NCBI GenBank assembly: GCA_021811315.1
Contig: JAJZPF010000002.1
Location: 159,958 to 223,957 of the forward strand
Length of the DNA stretch: 64,000 nucleotides
Origin: a bacterium
Lineage (GTDB): Bacteria > Elusimicrobiota > Elusimicrobia > Elusimicrobiales > UBA9959
Direction: 5' to 3'
Every line of letters begins with the position of its first letter. The first letter of the stretch is position 1. Positions 1 to 9,599 of the stretch are shown one piece after another. The notes under the pieces are model-generated. The model was not told where the DNA came from, did not search any database, and saw only the letters and a program-made list of their open reading frames with translations. Made by a program: the position numbers and the translations under genes.

Positions 1-1
1 G

Positions 2-52
2 CTCTGCCCCGTCTGCGGCGCCGGCAAGGAAGAGTTCGAAGTAGAGGCCTGA
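2..52 (+). CDS. C-terminal end of a rubredoxin/rubrerythrin-like protein (5' end outside window)
   Basis: Frame from 2 reads LCPVCGAGKEEFEVEA-stop; CPxCG knuckle followed by acidic C-terminus. Confidence 0.55.
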   Translation, partial: LCPVCGAGKEEFEVEA

Positions 53-70
53 ACCCCTCGTCAATGAAAA

Positions 71-97
71 AGGCCGGGACTAGTCCCGGCCTTTTTT
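71..97. terminator. Rho-independent terminator
   Basis: aaaaaGGCCGGGACtaGTCCCGGCCtttttt perfect hairpin plus T-run after the 2..52 CDS. Confidence 0.85.
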
Positions 98-161
98 ACG
101 CCCAGGCGTCCCTGGACGGAACGCGGCTCCGGCCGTTTCAGCCTGTATTTATCCTGAGGCC

Positions 162-809
162 CTACATTCCGCGCCCAAGGGCTTTCCTTATGTTTTTATA
201 AAGACTGTGGGCGGCCGAGAGGGCCGCGTCCACGCAGGAGAGCGAGATCGGCTTGAAGGTGGCCGCCGCATTGTTCGGGATGCAGTAAGTGGCGCAGTAT
301 TCGGAAAGTCTCGTCCTGGCTTTACCCAGCGCCGCGTTCGCCGCCAGGTCGGTAGGATCGGCTTCCACGGTCTTGAGCAGCACCGGGAACTGCATCCGGC
401 TGTAAGCCGCGTTTATCTGCTTTTCCGCTTCGGGGTCCCTGACCGGACCTTTTTTCCATTCATTGACCAGCGAGGCGGGCCGCAGCACGGCAAGCCTTTC
501 TTTGATCAGTTCCTTGCTGCCCGCCATGCCCGCCCTGACCGTCCTGAGATCGGAGGGCGAGACGATCTTTGCCAGGGCCGCCTCGAAGGCCTCTATGTCC
601 TTCGGCGCGGCCTTCCCGGCGTCGAGCTTCCGGACAAAGCCCTCCCGGGCCACCCTTAAAGTCTCGTTCTGCAGGTCGGCCAGATATTCCTCCACGTCCT
701 GGAGGGAGACCAGGAAAAACTCGGTTTCGCTGGCGTAAGAGGACGGCAGCGGGCCGGTAAAAGCCTTAAGCGCGACGATAAGCCTCGATTGGATCTCTAC
801 TTTTGCCAT
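162..809 (-). CDS. Hypothetical protein; start reassigned to MAKVEIQSRL...
   Basis: ORF 162..875; internal ATG at 809 preceded by a G-rich SD-like ggggggc. Confidence 0.6.
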   Translation of the reverse strand: MAKVEIQSRLIVALKAFTGPLPSSYASETEFFLVSLQDVEEYLADLQNETLRVAREGFVRKLDAGKAAPKDIEAFEAALAKIVSPSDLRTVRAGMAGSKELIKERLAVLRPASLVNEWKKGPVRDPEAEKQINAAYSRMQFPVLLKTVEADPTDLAANAALGKARTRLSEYCATYCIPNNAAATFKPISLSCVDAALSAAHSLYKNIRKALGRGM

Positions 810-890
810 ATGCCCCCCTCGTACCAAGCCTGCCATGGACCTCCAGCAAGGTCCCCGTCTGCGTTTATAATACAAAAAAATACGGGCGGT

Positions 891-2192
891 TTACTCGGCG
901 CGCAGCGCGTCCGCCGGCTTAAGGCCCGCGGCGACCCAGGCCGGGTAGATAGCGAAAGCGAAAGCGGTGAAGGCCGCTATCAGCACGGAGGCCAGGGGCA
1001 TCCAGGGCTTTATGGGGCTGCCGCCCATCCCGAGCATGACCTTTATCGGGACCCCCCAGAGGTAACCGAGCGCCGAGCCCAGCACGCCGCCGATAAGCCC
1101 CAGCATCACGGCTTCAACGATGAACTGAAGCATTATATCCCAGCGGCTGGCGCCTATTGCCCGGCGTATGCCTATTTCCTTGGTGCGGGCGAACACCGTG
1201 GCCAGCGTGACGTTCATGATCCCGATGCCGCCGGCGAGGAACGCCAGCATTCCGAGGGAGATGGTCATAAGGGAGGCTTTTATGCTTTTCTGCATCTGCT
1301 CCTGGAGCATTCCCATCTGGTTCTCGATGAGAAAATAATCCACGTCGCCGAAGCGCGTCTTGAGGAAATTCCTGACCATCCGCATCGCTTTGTCGAAATC
1401 CCGCTCGCTGCCCGCGTCTATGGTCACGTCCAGGGAGGCGAAGGCCTCGCGGAGGAACCTGTAATGTGTAAGCGTGGTGACCGGGGCCAGGATATTATAG
1501 TTCTGGTACCCGGCCATGCTCATCTTGGGGCGCCTGGAAGCGGGGAGCTCGTCCATGACCCCCACTACCGTAAAAGTAACATTATCTATTTTCACAACTT
1601 TGCCCAGCAGGTCATTGTGGGTGGCCAGAACCTCGAAAGCGTTGGTATAACGGGGTTTCTCCCGTTTGGCCTTGCCGGAATTGCCGGCGGGAGGCGGAAC
1701 GGCGCGCCTGACGATAACGCAGACCCTGAGCTTGTTCTCCGTGTCGTTCCAGTCCAGGAAACGGCCTTTAAGCGTATATACAAAATTACGTTTGCGCCAT
1801 TCCGGGGTTATCCCCGCCAGCGTAGTCACGACGCGCCGCCCTTCGTATTCGAACACGTTGCGCCCGGTGCGCTTTTCAGCGGAGACCATATAAAGCCACG
1901 GCAGCTTGTTCCTGAGATCGCGGACGTTCGCATACGTAAAGACCGGGGGAGCCTTGTATTCGTCCGGCGTAGAATAGCGCAGACTGTTGTTCTGAACGAT
2001 CTTCATCCTGGCTATGCCGGACACCTGCTTCTGCTGCTCCAGGCGGCTGTAAATATTGACTATCGACGCGAGGGAATCCATGAAGACCACGGACCCCACG
2101 GCGATAGCGAGAAAACTTAGGACCGAGCGCATTTTATGGATGCGCACTTCGGCAAGGCCGGTCCTTGCGGCGTTAAGAAGCGCTTTGATCAT
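891..2192 (-). CDS. ABC transporter permease, MacB/FtsX-type
   Basis: N-terminal TM, periplasmic domain, [38 protein letters not shown] motif. Confidence 0.9.
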   Translation of the reverse strand: MIKALLNAARTGLAEVRIHKMRSVLSFLAIAVGSVVFMDSLASIVNIYSRLEQQKQVSGIARMKIVQNNSLRYSTPDEYKAPPVFTYANVRDLRNKLPWLYMVSAEKRTGRNVFEYEGRRVVTTLAGITPEWRKRNFVYTLKGRFLDWNDTENKLRVCVIVRRAVPPPAGNSGKAKREKPRYTNAFEVLATHNDLLGKVVKIDNVTFTVVGVMDELPASRRPKMSMAGYQNYNILAPVTTLTHYRFLREAFASLDVTIDAGSERDFDKAMRMVRNFLKTRFGDVDYFLIENQMGMLQEQMQKSIKASLMTISLGMLAFLAGGIGIMNVTLATVFARTKEIGIRRAIGASRWDIMLQFIVEAVMLGLIGGVLGSALGYLWGVPIKVMLGMGGSPIKPWMPLASVLIAAFTAFAFAIYPAWVAAGLKPADALRAE

Positions 2193-3487
2193 TCCGTCCT
2201 CAGCGCGTCCGCCGGCTTAAGGCTGGCCGCTACCCAGGCGGGATAGATGGCGAAAACGAAAGCGGTGAAAGTGGCGATCAGCACCGAAACGGCCGGCATC
2301 CAGAGCTTTATAGGGCTCCGGCCCAGGCCGAGCATCTCTTTGACCGGCACGCCCCAGACATAGCCGAGGACCGAGCCCAGCACGCCGCCGATCAGCCCCA
2401 GCATAGCGGCCTCCACGATGAACTGCAGCATGATGTCCCCCCGGCTCGCCCCCACGGCCCTGCGTATGCCTATCTCTTTCGTGCGGGCGAACACCGTGGC
2501 CAGCGTGACGTTCATTATGCCTATGCCGCCTGCGAGGAAAGCCAGCATGCCGAGGGAAATGGTCACGAGGGAAGCCTTAATGCTGGCGTCGATCGCATCC
2601 TTGATCATCTCCATCTGGTTGTCGATCAAAAAAGACTCGTCGCCGCCGAAACGGATCTTCAGAAAATTCTCCACCAATTTCAGGGACTCGCCGAAATTAT
2701 TCTCGTCCCCGGCGTCCACGCTGAGGTCCATGGAATCGTTCTCTTCGTCGATAAAACCGTAATGGGCCAGCGTGGTCACGGGAGCCAGCACCTTGTAATC
2801 CCGGTTCTGGGGCAGGATTATATCGGGGGCTCTGGAGGCCGGAAGCTCTTCCAGTATGCCTATGACCGTGAAGGTGACGTCGTCCAGTTTTATCGTTTTG
2901 CCCAGCATGTCGCTGTGGGAGACCAGCACGTCGAAAGCGGCCGTGTAGTCCCATTGCTTCATCCTCGTCTTGTTCAGCTCATTGGTGGGAGGAGGGACCG
3001 CTTTCCTGACCAGGACGCACACCCGCAGCTTATTCTCCACGTCGTGCCAGTCCAGGAAACGGCCTTTGAGCGTATAGACGAAATCGCGTTTGGCCCATTC
3101 CGGGGTCACCCCGGCCAAAGTCGTGACCACGCGTTTCCCTTCGAATTCCAGGGTGTTGCGCCAGCTCTGGAATTCCGGAGAAACCATGTACAGCCCCGGC
3201 AGCTTGCTCTTCAGGCTGACCGCGTCGTCGTACGTGATAACGGGGGGCGGGGTATACTGGTCCGGGTCCGCGCTGGTCTGGTTGTAGTCCTGGGTTATCT
3301 TGAGCCGGGCGATACCCGAGACCTCTTTCTGTTTCTGCAGCCTGTCGTACGTGGAAAAGATCGCGGCGAAGGAATCGATAAAGACCACGGAGCCCACCGC
3401 GATCGCCATGAAACTGAGCACGGAGCGCATCTTGTGGACGCGGATCTCCCTGATGCCCGTCCTGGCGGCGTTAAAAAGTGATCTCAC
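2189..3487 (-). CDS. ABC transporter permease, MacB/FtsX-type (paralog of the adjacent gene)
   Basis: Same motif and overall similarity to 891..2192; ATGA overlap. Confidence 0.9.
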   Translation of the reverse strand: MRSLFNAARTGIREIRVHKMRSVLSFMAIAVGSVVFIDSFAAIFSTYDRLQKQKEVSGIARLKITQDYNQTSADPDQYTPPPVITYDDAVSLKSKLPGLYMVSPEFQSWRNTLEFEGKRVVTTLAGVTPEWAKRDFVYTLKGRFLDWHDVENKLRVCVLVRKAVPPPTNELNKTRMKQWDYTAAFDVLVSHSDMLGKTIKLDDVTFTVIGILEELPASRAPDIILPQNRDYKVLAPVTTLAHYGFIDEENDSMDLSVDAGDENNFGESLKLVENFLKIRFGGDESFLIDNQMEMIKDAIDASIKASLVTISLGMLAFLAGGIGIMNVTLATVFARTKEIGIRRAVGASRGDIMLQFIVEAAMLGLIGGVLGSVLGYVWGVPVKEMLGLGRSPIKLWMPAVSVLIATFTAFVFAIYPAWVAASLKPADALRTE

Positions 3488-4149
3488 GCCTCCAGCCTCC
3501 CGTCCTTCATCCTGAGATTGCGCCGCGCCCGCGCGGCCAGCTCTTTGTCGTGGGTGACCATGATAACGGTTATGCCTTCCGCGTTCAGCTGGAGCAGCAT
3601 ATCCATTATTTCGCGGCTGGAAGCCGAATCCAGGTTGCCGGTGGGCTCGTCGGCGAGGATGATCTTCGGCGAATTCGCCAGAGCGCGCGCTATCGCCACC
3701 CGCTGCCGCTCCCCGCCCGAAAGTTCCAGCGGCGTTTTCTTTTCCTTTCCTTTAAGCCCCACCTTGGCCAGCAGCGCGTGCGCCCGATGCTGCATCTCGG
3801 CGTTCTGGATGCCGGCGTACATCATGGGAAGGCAGACGTTGCCCAGGGCCGGAAGCCGGTTCAGCAGATTGAAGGACTGGAAGATAAAACCTATCTGGTC
3901 GCGCCTGAAGTCGGAGCGTTCACCGTCGGACATCTCCAGGATGTCCCGCCCGTTAAGCAGGTACCGGCCGCCGGTGGGCTCGTCGAGCAGGCCGAGGATG
4001 TTCAGCAGGGTGGATTTGCCGCAGCCCGAAGGCCCGGTAACGGCCGTGAACTCGCCCGGCTTGATCTCGAAAGAAACCCCGAGCAGCGCCGGCCAGCCGG
4101 CTTTGCCGCCTTCGTAGACTTTCGACAGTTCGGAGCAGCTGATGCTCAC
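3484..4149 (-). CDS. ABC transporter ATP-binding protein (MacB/LolD class)
   Basis: Walker [10 protein letters not shown], signature LSGGERQR, Walker B ILADEPTG. Confidence 0.95.
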   Translation of the reverse strand: MSISCSELSKVYEGGKAGWPALLGVSFEIKPGEFTAVTGPSGCGKSTLLNILGLLDEPTGGRYLLNGRDILEMSDGERSDFRRDQIGFIFQSFNLLNRLPALGNVCLPMMYAGIQNAEMQHRAHALLAKVGLKGKEKKTPLELSGGERQRVAIARALANSPKIILADEPTGNLDSASSREIMDMLLQLNAEGITVIMVTHDKELAARARRNLRMKDGRLEA

Positions 4150-5066
4150 TTAAGCGTCTCCGGCAGCGCGGTAAAGAGCTTTTCGCCGGGCTTAACGCTT
4201 CCCACAAGCTCGACGTCGGACTCGGACCTCAGGCCCGGGAACACCTGCACTTTTTCGGCCTCGAGCCCTTCCTTCTGGCGGTAGACGTAATAGTTCAGCC
4301 CTTCCTGGAAAAGCGTTTCGATGGGGGCTTTAAGCACGTCCTTTTTAGCCTGGATGTCGGCGGTCACCACCGAACTCATCCCTACGCGCATCTTCTGCGT
4401 GGGCTTGTCTATATTTATCACCACGCGGAAGACTTTGGCGCCCGAACCGCCCCAGTTGCTGGTCTTGGCCTCGGCCATAGGGGCTATGACGTCTATTTTG
4501 CCCGTAAATTTCTCGCCGGGGATGGAGGTGAACGTAATGAAGACCGGCAGGCCGGTCTTGAGCTTGAAGATATCCATCTCGCTTATCATCAGGTTCACCG
4601 CCAGGGATTTCATGTCCACCACGCGCGTGATGCAGCTGGAGGCCCCGTCCACGCGTTTCCCCTCGCGTATTTCCGGATCGCTGCCGCCGTAGCGGCTCAC
4701 GCAGCGGGTAAGCAGCCCGGAGCTGGGCGCTATGATCGGCACCGGCACGTACTGGGTGGAGTCTATTCTCTCCCCGCCCTTGAACATCATGATCTTCTCG
4801 CCTTTCTCGACGTACATCCCTTCTTTCTTCAGGATCTCGACGATGAAGCCCCGGCTCGGAGGGAAGACGTCCAGCGTGTCGCGGGACACCAGCTCGCCGG
4901 ATTCCTCCAGCTCCAGTTTCAGGTCGCCCTTCGCCACCGTCCTGAGGAAATCCTGCAGGTCCGGGCGCAGCATCATTTTTTTATACCGCTTGTAGCCCAG
5001 GTAACCGCCGGTCCCTGCCAGCGCCAGGATGACGGCCCATACCGCGGGTTTTATGAATTTTTTCAT
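4146..5066 (-). CDS. Periplasmic adaptor subunit (HlyD/MacA family)
   Basis: Single N-terminal TM, lipoyl/barrel-sandwich-like segments, operon with ABC genes. Confidence 0.85.
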   Translation of the reverse strand: MKKFIKPAVWAVILALAGTGGYLGYKRYKKMMLRPDLQDFLRTVAKGDLKLELEESGELVSRDTLDVFPPSRGFIVEILKKEGMYVEKGEKIMMFKGGERIDSTQYVPVPIIAPSSGLLTRCVSRYGGSDPEIREGKRVDGASSCITRVVDMKSLAVNLMISEMDIFKLKTGLPVFITFTSIPGEKFTGKIDVIAPMAEAKTSNWGGSGAKVFRVVINIDKPTQKMRVGMSSVVTADIQAKKDVLKAPIETLFQEGLNYYVYRQKEGLEAEKVQVFPGLRSESDVELVGSVKPGEKLFTALPETLK

Positions 5067-5081
5067 TAGTCGATAGCTCCC

Positions 5082-6371
5082 CTATTCCCAGATTCTCTCG
5101 CCCAGCAGCGTCATATAATTTGCCAGGGCTATATCCAGATCGTTCACCGCGTTTATCTGATTATTGCTCGAATCGAGCAGTTTGGTCTGCGCCGTGTCCA
5201 GCTGCAGGAACTCGGCCCCGCCCTGCGCGTACTCCGTCTGGAGATTATCCATGGCGTCTTTCTGCGCCTTCACCTGGAACTCCAGCAGTTTCTGCGACTT
5301 CACCTGCAGCTCGATATCTTTCTGCGCGGACAGCACGTTCGTTTTAAGAGAACGGATGGAAGTCTGCAGCTGCAGCTCGCCCGCGGTCAGCACCATCTTC
5401 TGGGTCTTCACGCCCAGGTAGTTCTGAGCGCCGAAAAAACCGAACGGGAAGCTCAGCGCCGCGTTCACGCCGTAGCTCGGGCCCGCCCCGGCGCCGCCGA
5501 AAGCGCCAGGCAGGCCCAGCCTGGACCTCAGCCAGTACGCGTCCACCTTGAATTCCGGGAAATTCGACAGCGTCTCCGACTCAGCGGTCAGCCTGGTCCT
5601 TTCGAGGGAGTTCCTCTCCTGGCGCAGGGAGAAATTATTTTCCAGCGCCCGGGAAAGGTCTTCTTTCGGAAAAGGCAGCGGGACAATTACGGCCGCCGTG
5701 CCGAGAGCGACTTCCTGGGGGGTTTCCGGCTCCGCGGCTATCAGCTCGTTGAACGACATCAGCGCTTTCTGCGCCGCGAATTCCGCCTGCGCGAGGGCGA
5801 GTTCGCTCTGCAGCTTGTCCCCCTCGCTCTGCGTCACTTCTATTTTGCTCCTGGTGCCGGACTGGTATTGCTCGTTCGTGTCGGTGTATTGCTTTTCGCG
5901 GGAGGCAAGGTTCATTCTGGCCGTGCCTACGCGTTTTTGCGCGGCAAACAGCGCGTAAAAACGGTTAAGCGCTTTAACAGCCTCGCTTTGTTTGGCGATC
6001 AGAAAGGAAAGCTCCGAAAATTCGTAGTTCAGTTTCGCCCTTTTTATCTTTTTTACAGGGCTCGAGACGGAATCGTACAGGTTCAGCGACGCGCTCAGGC
6101 TGGTATTTACATTATCTTTCTGGAGACGCCAGCTCTTTCCCGCGTTATCATAGAGGGAGGTGCTCATCCCGGCGGTAAAAGAAGGCAGGGCCGCGTCCAG
6201 CACGGCGGAAAGATAGGTGTTCTTCGCCTGTTCCAGCGACTGTTCCTCTTTCCGCATTTCCAGGGAAGCGTCCAGGACGGACTTGGTATACGATTTGGGA
6301 GTAAAAGTCCCGGCCATCACCGGAATAACCGCCGTAACGGAGAAAAATACCGCGATATAAATTTTTTTCAT
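5082..6371 (-). CDS. TolC-family outer membrane efflux protein
   Basis: Signal peptide MKKIYIAVFFSVTAVIPVMAG at internal start 6371; helical TolC-like repeats; operon context. Confidence 0.85.
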   Translation of the reverse strand: MKKIYIAVFFSVTAVIPVMAGTFTPKSYTKSVLDASLEMRKEEQSLEQAKNTYLSAVLDAALPSFTAGMSTSLYDNAGKSWRLQKDNVNTSLSASLNLYDSVSSPVKKIKRAKLNYEFSELSFLIAKQSEAVKALNRFYALFAAQKRVGTARMNLASREKQYTDTNEQYQSGTRSKIEVTQSEGDKLQSELALAQAEFAAQKALMSFNELIAAEPETPQEVALGTAAVIVPLPFPKEDLSRALENNFSLRQERNSLERTRLTAESETLSNFPEFKVDAYWLRSRLGLPGAFGGAGAGPSYGVNAALSFPFGFFGAQNYLGVKTQKMVLTAGELQLQTSIRSLKTNVLSAQKDIELQVKSQKLLEFQVKAQKDAMDNLQTEYAQGGAEFLQLDTAQTKLLDSSNNQINAVNDLDIALANYMTLLGERIWE

Positions 6372-6447
6372 AATTACACTCGCAACCTGCCGGCCTATGG
6401 CTCCATTTAAGCAAACGCTGCATCGGGCGGGTCTATAGAATAACGGA

Positions 6448-7251
6448 CTATCTTCGTTTATTTTTAGCCGGCCTGGAAGGGCTCTCATCCTCTTCAAGCG
6501 CCCCGCGTATCGTGGTCAGAAGCAGGGCGCACTCGGGGCATTCGAGGCCGGCTTTAATGGTATAGCCCAGATAAGTCTCGGCTTCTTTGTAGCGTTTCAG
6601 TTCGAAGCAGACCAGGCCGAGATGCTTCGAGGTGGCCGCGAGGACCGGCCTTGTAGCGCGTACGGTCAGGCCGGTTTTCAGGGAGTCATAAGCCCTGGAG
6701 AAATCATTGAGGCCCTCGTAAGCCGAGGCCTGGGCATTATAGTACGGATGGTTCTTCGCGCCCTCGAAGGCCCCGGAAGTCTCCAGCAGGTTCAGCGCTT
6801 CCTGGAATTTTTTCTCCGCGATATAAGTCTCGGCCAGCGAGATATATATCTCCGGCGCCCTGCTTCCGTTCTGTACCGCGAGCTCCAGGTATTTCCGGGT
6901 TTCGGCGGAGGCGCCTTTCCGGCTCTGCACCTTGATAAGCGACTCATACGCGGCGAGGAGCTGCGCCGGCGGGAGCGGCGCCGCGATATTGATCGAAAGG
7001 AGCTCGTTAAGGTCGGCCAGGACTTCGTCCCACTTCCCCTCTTTTTCCAGGAGCTGCGCCCTCCTCAGGAGGTACGGGCCCTTAAAACCGGAGGTATGCT
7101 TGCCGATGAGGAAAGTGCAGGCCTCGATAGCCTGGGCTCCGCTCCCGCCCTGGCAGTCTTTTTTCTTCGCGTCCAGATAAAGATTAAAAGCGATGAAGGC
7201 CGCCCCCGATAAGGCGAAAACCAGAAAGCCCCATTTAATATATTTTTTCAT
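6448..7251 (-). CDS. TPR-repeat protein
   Basis: N-terminal TM followed by TPR-like helices. Confidence 0.7.
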   Translation of the reverse strand: MKKYIKWGFLVFALSGAAFIAFNLYLDAKKKDCQGGSGAQAIEACTFLIGKHTSGFKGPYLLRRAQLLEKEGKWDEVLADLNELLSINIAAPLPPAQLLAAYESLIKVQSRKGASAETRKYLELAVQNGSRAPEIYISLAETYIAEKKFQEALNLLETSGAFEGAKNHPYYNAQASAYEGLNDFSRAYDSLKTGLTVRATRPVLAATSKHLGLVCFELKRYKEAETYLGYTIKAGLECPECALLLTTIRGALEEDESPSRPAKNKRR

Positions 7252-7263
7252 CTTCGGTCCGGG

Positions 7264-8979
7264 TTATTTTCCAGCGCGGGCGTAAAGACAGTCGGCCTCG
7301 GTGTTGCGTCCTTCCCGGTCAAAGAGGGCGGCCAGCTTTTCCAGGCCTTCCCTGTCCGCAGAAAGATTATACACAAAAATCGAGTAGCCCGCCGTAAAGA
7401 CCGGCCGCCTGGCCTTCAGCCAGGCGAAGGTTTCCTTGTCGGGATAATAGGTGCCCTGCAAATTGGTCGCCGAGACCGCCAGCAGGACCTCTTTCATGCC
7501 GCAGACTTCCGCGCCGGTCCCTTTCAGCTCCACGTTCGAATAAACCCCGAGCGGGACATAGTTGATACCGTAGCTCTCCGGCCTGGCCACCCCGAAATAG
7601 GAAAAAACCACCGGCGGATTCCCGGCGCTCTTCAAATAGTCCGCCAGCCCTTTCACGCCCTGCCCCCAGTCCAGGTTGGAATCGACAAAAAGCTTGTAGC
7701 CGTTCGCCGCCCCCCCCGCGGGCTCGTTAAAATAAGCGAGGTAATGCGGGTGCACCCGGAGGACGGAGACGGCGTTGAGCGCAAGCAGGCCGGCCGCGAG
7801 CCAGCCGCCTTTTTTCAGCTCAAGCAGGCGCGCCAGGGCCAGGCCGGCCAGCACGGCCAGGAAAGGCATCACCGGCATTATATGCCGGTAGCCTATCTGC
7901 ACCTTGGCGGTCAGCGCCGCCGCGAAGAACACGGCAGGCGGCAGGAGGACCCATAGATAGTCCTTCCGGAAATTTTTCAAGGTCAGCCAGGCCCCCGCCA
8001 GGGCGCCAAGGAGGACCAGCAGCGGGGTTTTTACCGCGAGCGCGGCGGGGAAATACCACCAGACGCCCTTAAGCGTGTGCCGGCCCATCACGAAGGAGGA
8101 GCGGCCGGTATCCAGGCGGTTGAGCGTGGCGGAAAGGCCCTTCCAGTAAAGCCCGAGGTCGAATTTGTAAACCAGGGCCGTCACCAGCAGGCAGGCGGCG
8201 GCGTAAATGAAAAGGTAGCCCAGCAGTTTGCGGAACTTCATGCGCGGCCAGAGCAAATTGTCGGCCAGCCAGAAAGCGGCCACCATGGGCGGGACGATGA
8301 ACATGCTGAACTTGGAGACGAGGGCCAGCCCCGAGACCGCCCCGGCGAGCGCCGCCCAACGCCACAGCGCGCCCGGCAGGACCGCTTCGCCTTTTTGCCC
8401 GCGCTTCCCCTCTTTCATGACCGGCCTGGCCGAGGTAAAAAGCCAGCCCAGGACGAAAGAGCCGAAGTAAAAAACGGCGGCGGCGGCGTCCGTGCTGATA
8501 AGCGCGTCGTTGGAGATAAAGACCGGCATGAAGCAGAAGACGGCCACGCTCAGCGCGGCGGCGGCCGGCGAGCGCAGGCGCGAGGCGAACAGCCAGATAA
8601 ACCCGGCGAAGAGCGCCGTCCAGACGATAAAAGTGAAAACGCGGGCCGTATCCAGGAGCCGGTCCGGCGAAAGGAGGTTCTGGTACAGGAAAAGGTCGCC
8701 GTAATGATAAGGCATGAAATTGGCGAAATAGGGATGGCCGGTAAAAGTCTGCGGCTTCAGCGCAAGCAGCGGCAGGGCGGAGAGCATCTCGGAGAAAGGC
8801 GGGTGGTCCATGATGTTCATCACGTAGCGCCCGGTGTAAAGGTAGGAGTAGCCGCTCGAGAGGTGCACGGTCTCGTCGTAGGTGGCCGCGGCCGAGCGGA
8901 TGAAAGAAAAGCCCGCGAAAAGGTGGAAAGCCAGCGCCGCGGCGGCGGCGATAACGGGGACCCGGTATTTCTCGCTCAT
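7264..8979 (-). CDS. Polytopic membrane glycosyltransferase (GT39/ArnT-like)
   Basis: YDETVHLSSGYSYLYTGRY...DHPPFSEMLSALPL luminal motif and many TMs. Confidence 0.75.
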   Translation of the reverse strand: MSEKYRVPVIAAAAALAFHLFAGFSFIRSAAATYDETVHLSSGYSYLYTGRYVMNIMDHPPFSEMLSALPLLALKPQTFTGHPYFANFMPYHYGDLFLYQNLLSPDRLLDTARVFTFIVWTALFAGFIWLFASRLRSPAAAALSVAVFCFMPVFISNDALISTDAAAAVFYFGSFVLGWLFTSARPVMKEGKRGQKGEAVLPGALWRWAALAGAVSGLALVSKFSMFIVPPMVAAFWLADNLLWPRMKFRKLLGYLFIYAAACLLVTALVYKFDLGLYWKGLSATLNRLDTGRSSFVMGRHTLKGVWWYFPAALAVKTPLLVLLGALAGAWLTLKNFRKDYLWVLLPPAVFFAAALTAKVQIGYRHIMPVMPFLAVLAGLALARLLELKKGGWLAAGLLALNAVSVLRVHPHYLAYFNEPAGGAANGYKLFVDSNLDWGQGVKGLADYLKSAGNPPVVFSYFGVARPESYGINYVPLGVYSNVELKGTGAEVCGMKEVLLAVSATNLQGTYYPDKETFAWLKARRPVFTAGYSIFVYNLSADREGLEKLAALFDREGRNTEADCLYARAGK

Positions 8980-9053
8980 AGTGCACTAATATAATACAAA
9001 AATTACGCCTCTTCCCCGGCAAAGGACGCGCGGATTTTTGGTAAAATATACGC

Positions 9054-9539
9054 ATGAAAATATTCCTCGTCCTGGTTCTTGTAGTATTCGCGGCCGCGGC
9101 CGCTTCCGCCTTTGATTTCGGCGGCCTTTTCACCGGCTGCGGAAAGCCCCCCGCCTTAAAAGATCTGGCGACGGCCGAAGCTCCCGCCGCGCCCGCGCCC
9201 AAGCCCGGAGATTGCGACTTCCCTATGAACATCAAGCCCGAACAGGTCCATAACTATCTCCAATTCCTGCACCCCGTCGTTATCGATATACGCACCCCCG
9301 AAGAACACGCCGCCGGCTACATTAAGGAAACGGACCTGCTCATCGACTTCAAAGCCGCGGATTTCAAGGACAAGCTCTCCAAGCTGGACAGGAACGGCAA
9401 GTACCTGATCTACTGCCGCAGCGGCCACCGCAGCGGGCTGGCGCTCGCTATGATGAAGGACCTGGGCTTCGCCGAGTACCACGATATAGAGGGCGGGATC
9501 AACGCCTGGACGGCGGCCGGCCTCCCCCTGGTAAAATAG
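9054..9539 (+). CDS. Secreted rhodanese-domain protein
   Basis: Signal peptide; IDIRTPEEHAAGYI and active-site loop YCRSGHRSG. Confidence 0.9.
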   Translation: MKIFLVLVLVVFAAAAASAFDFGGLFTGCGKPPALKDLATAEAPAAPAPKPGDCDFPMNIKPEQVHNYLQFLHPVVIDIRTPEEHAAGYIKETDLLIDFKAADFKDKLSKLDRNGKYLIYCRSGHRSGLALAMMKDLGFAEYHDIEGGINAWTAAGLPLVK

Positions 9540-9561
9540 GCCCGGCGCCGCCGACGGAAGA

Positions 9562-9586
9562 GCCCGCCGCCAAGGCGGGCTTTTTT
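9562..9586. terminator. Rho-independent terminator
   Basis: GCCCGCCgccaaGGCGGGCtttttt. Confidence 0.85.
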
Positions 9587-9599
9587 CTGGAGCTGTGAT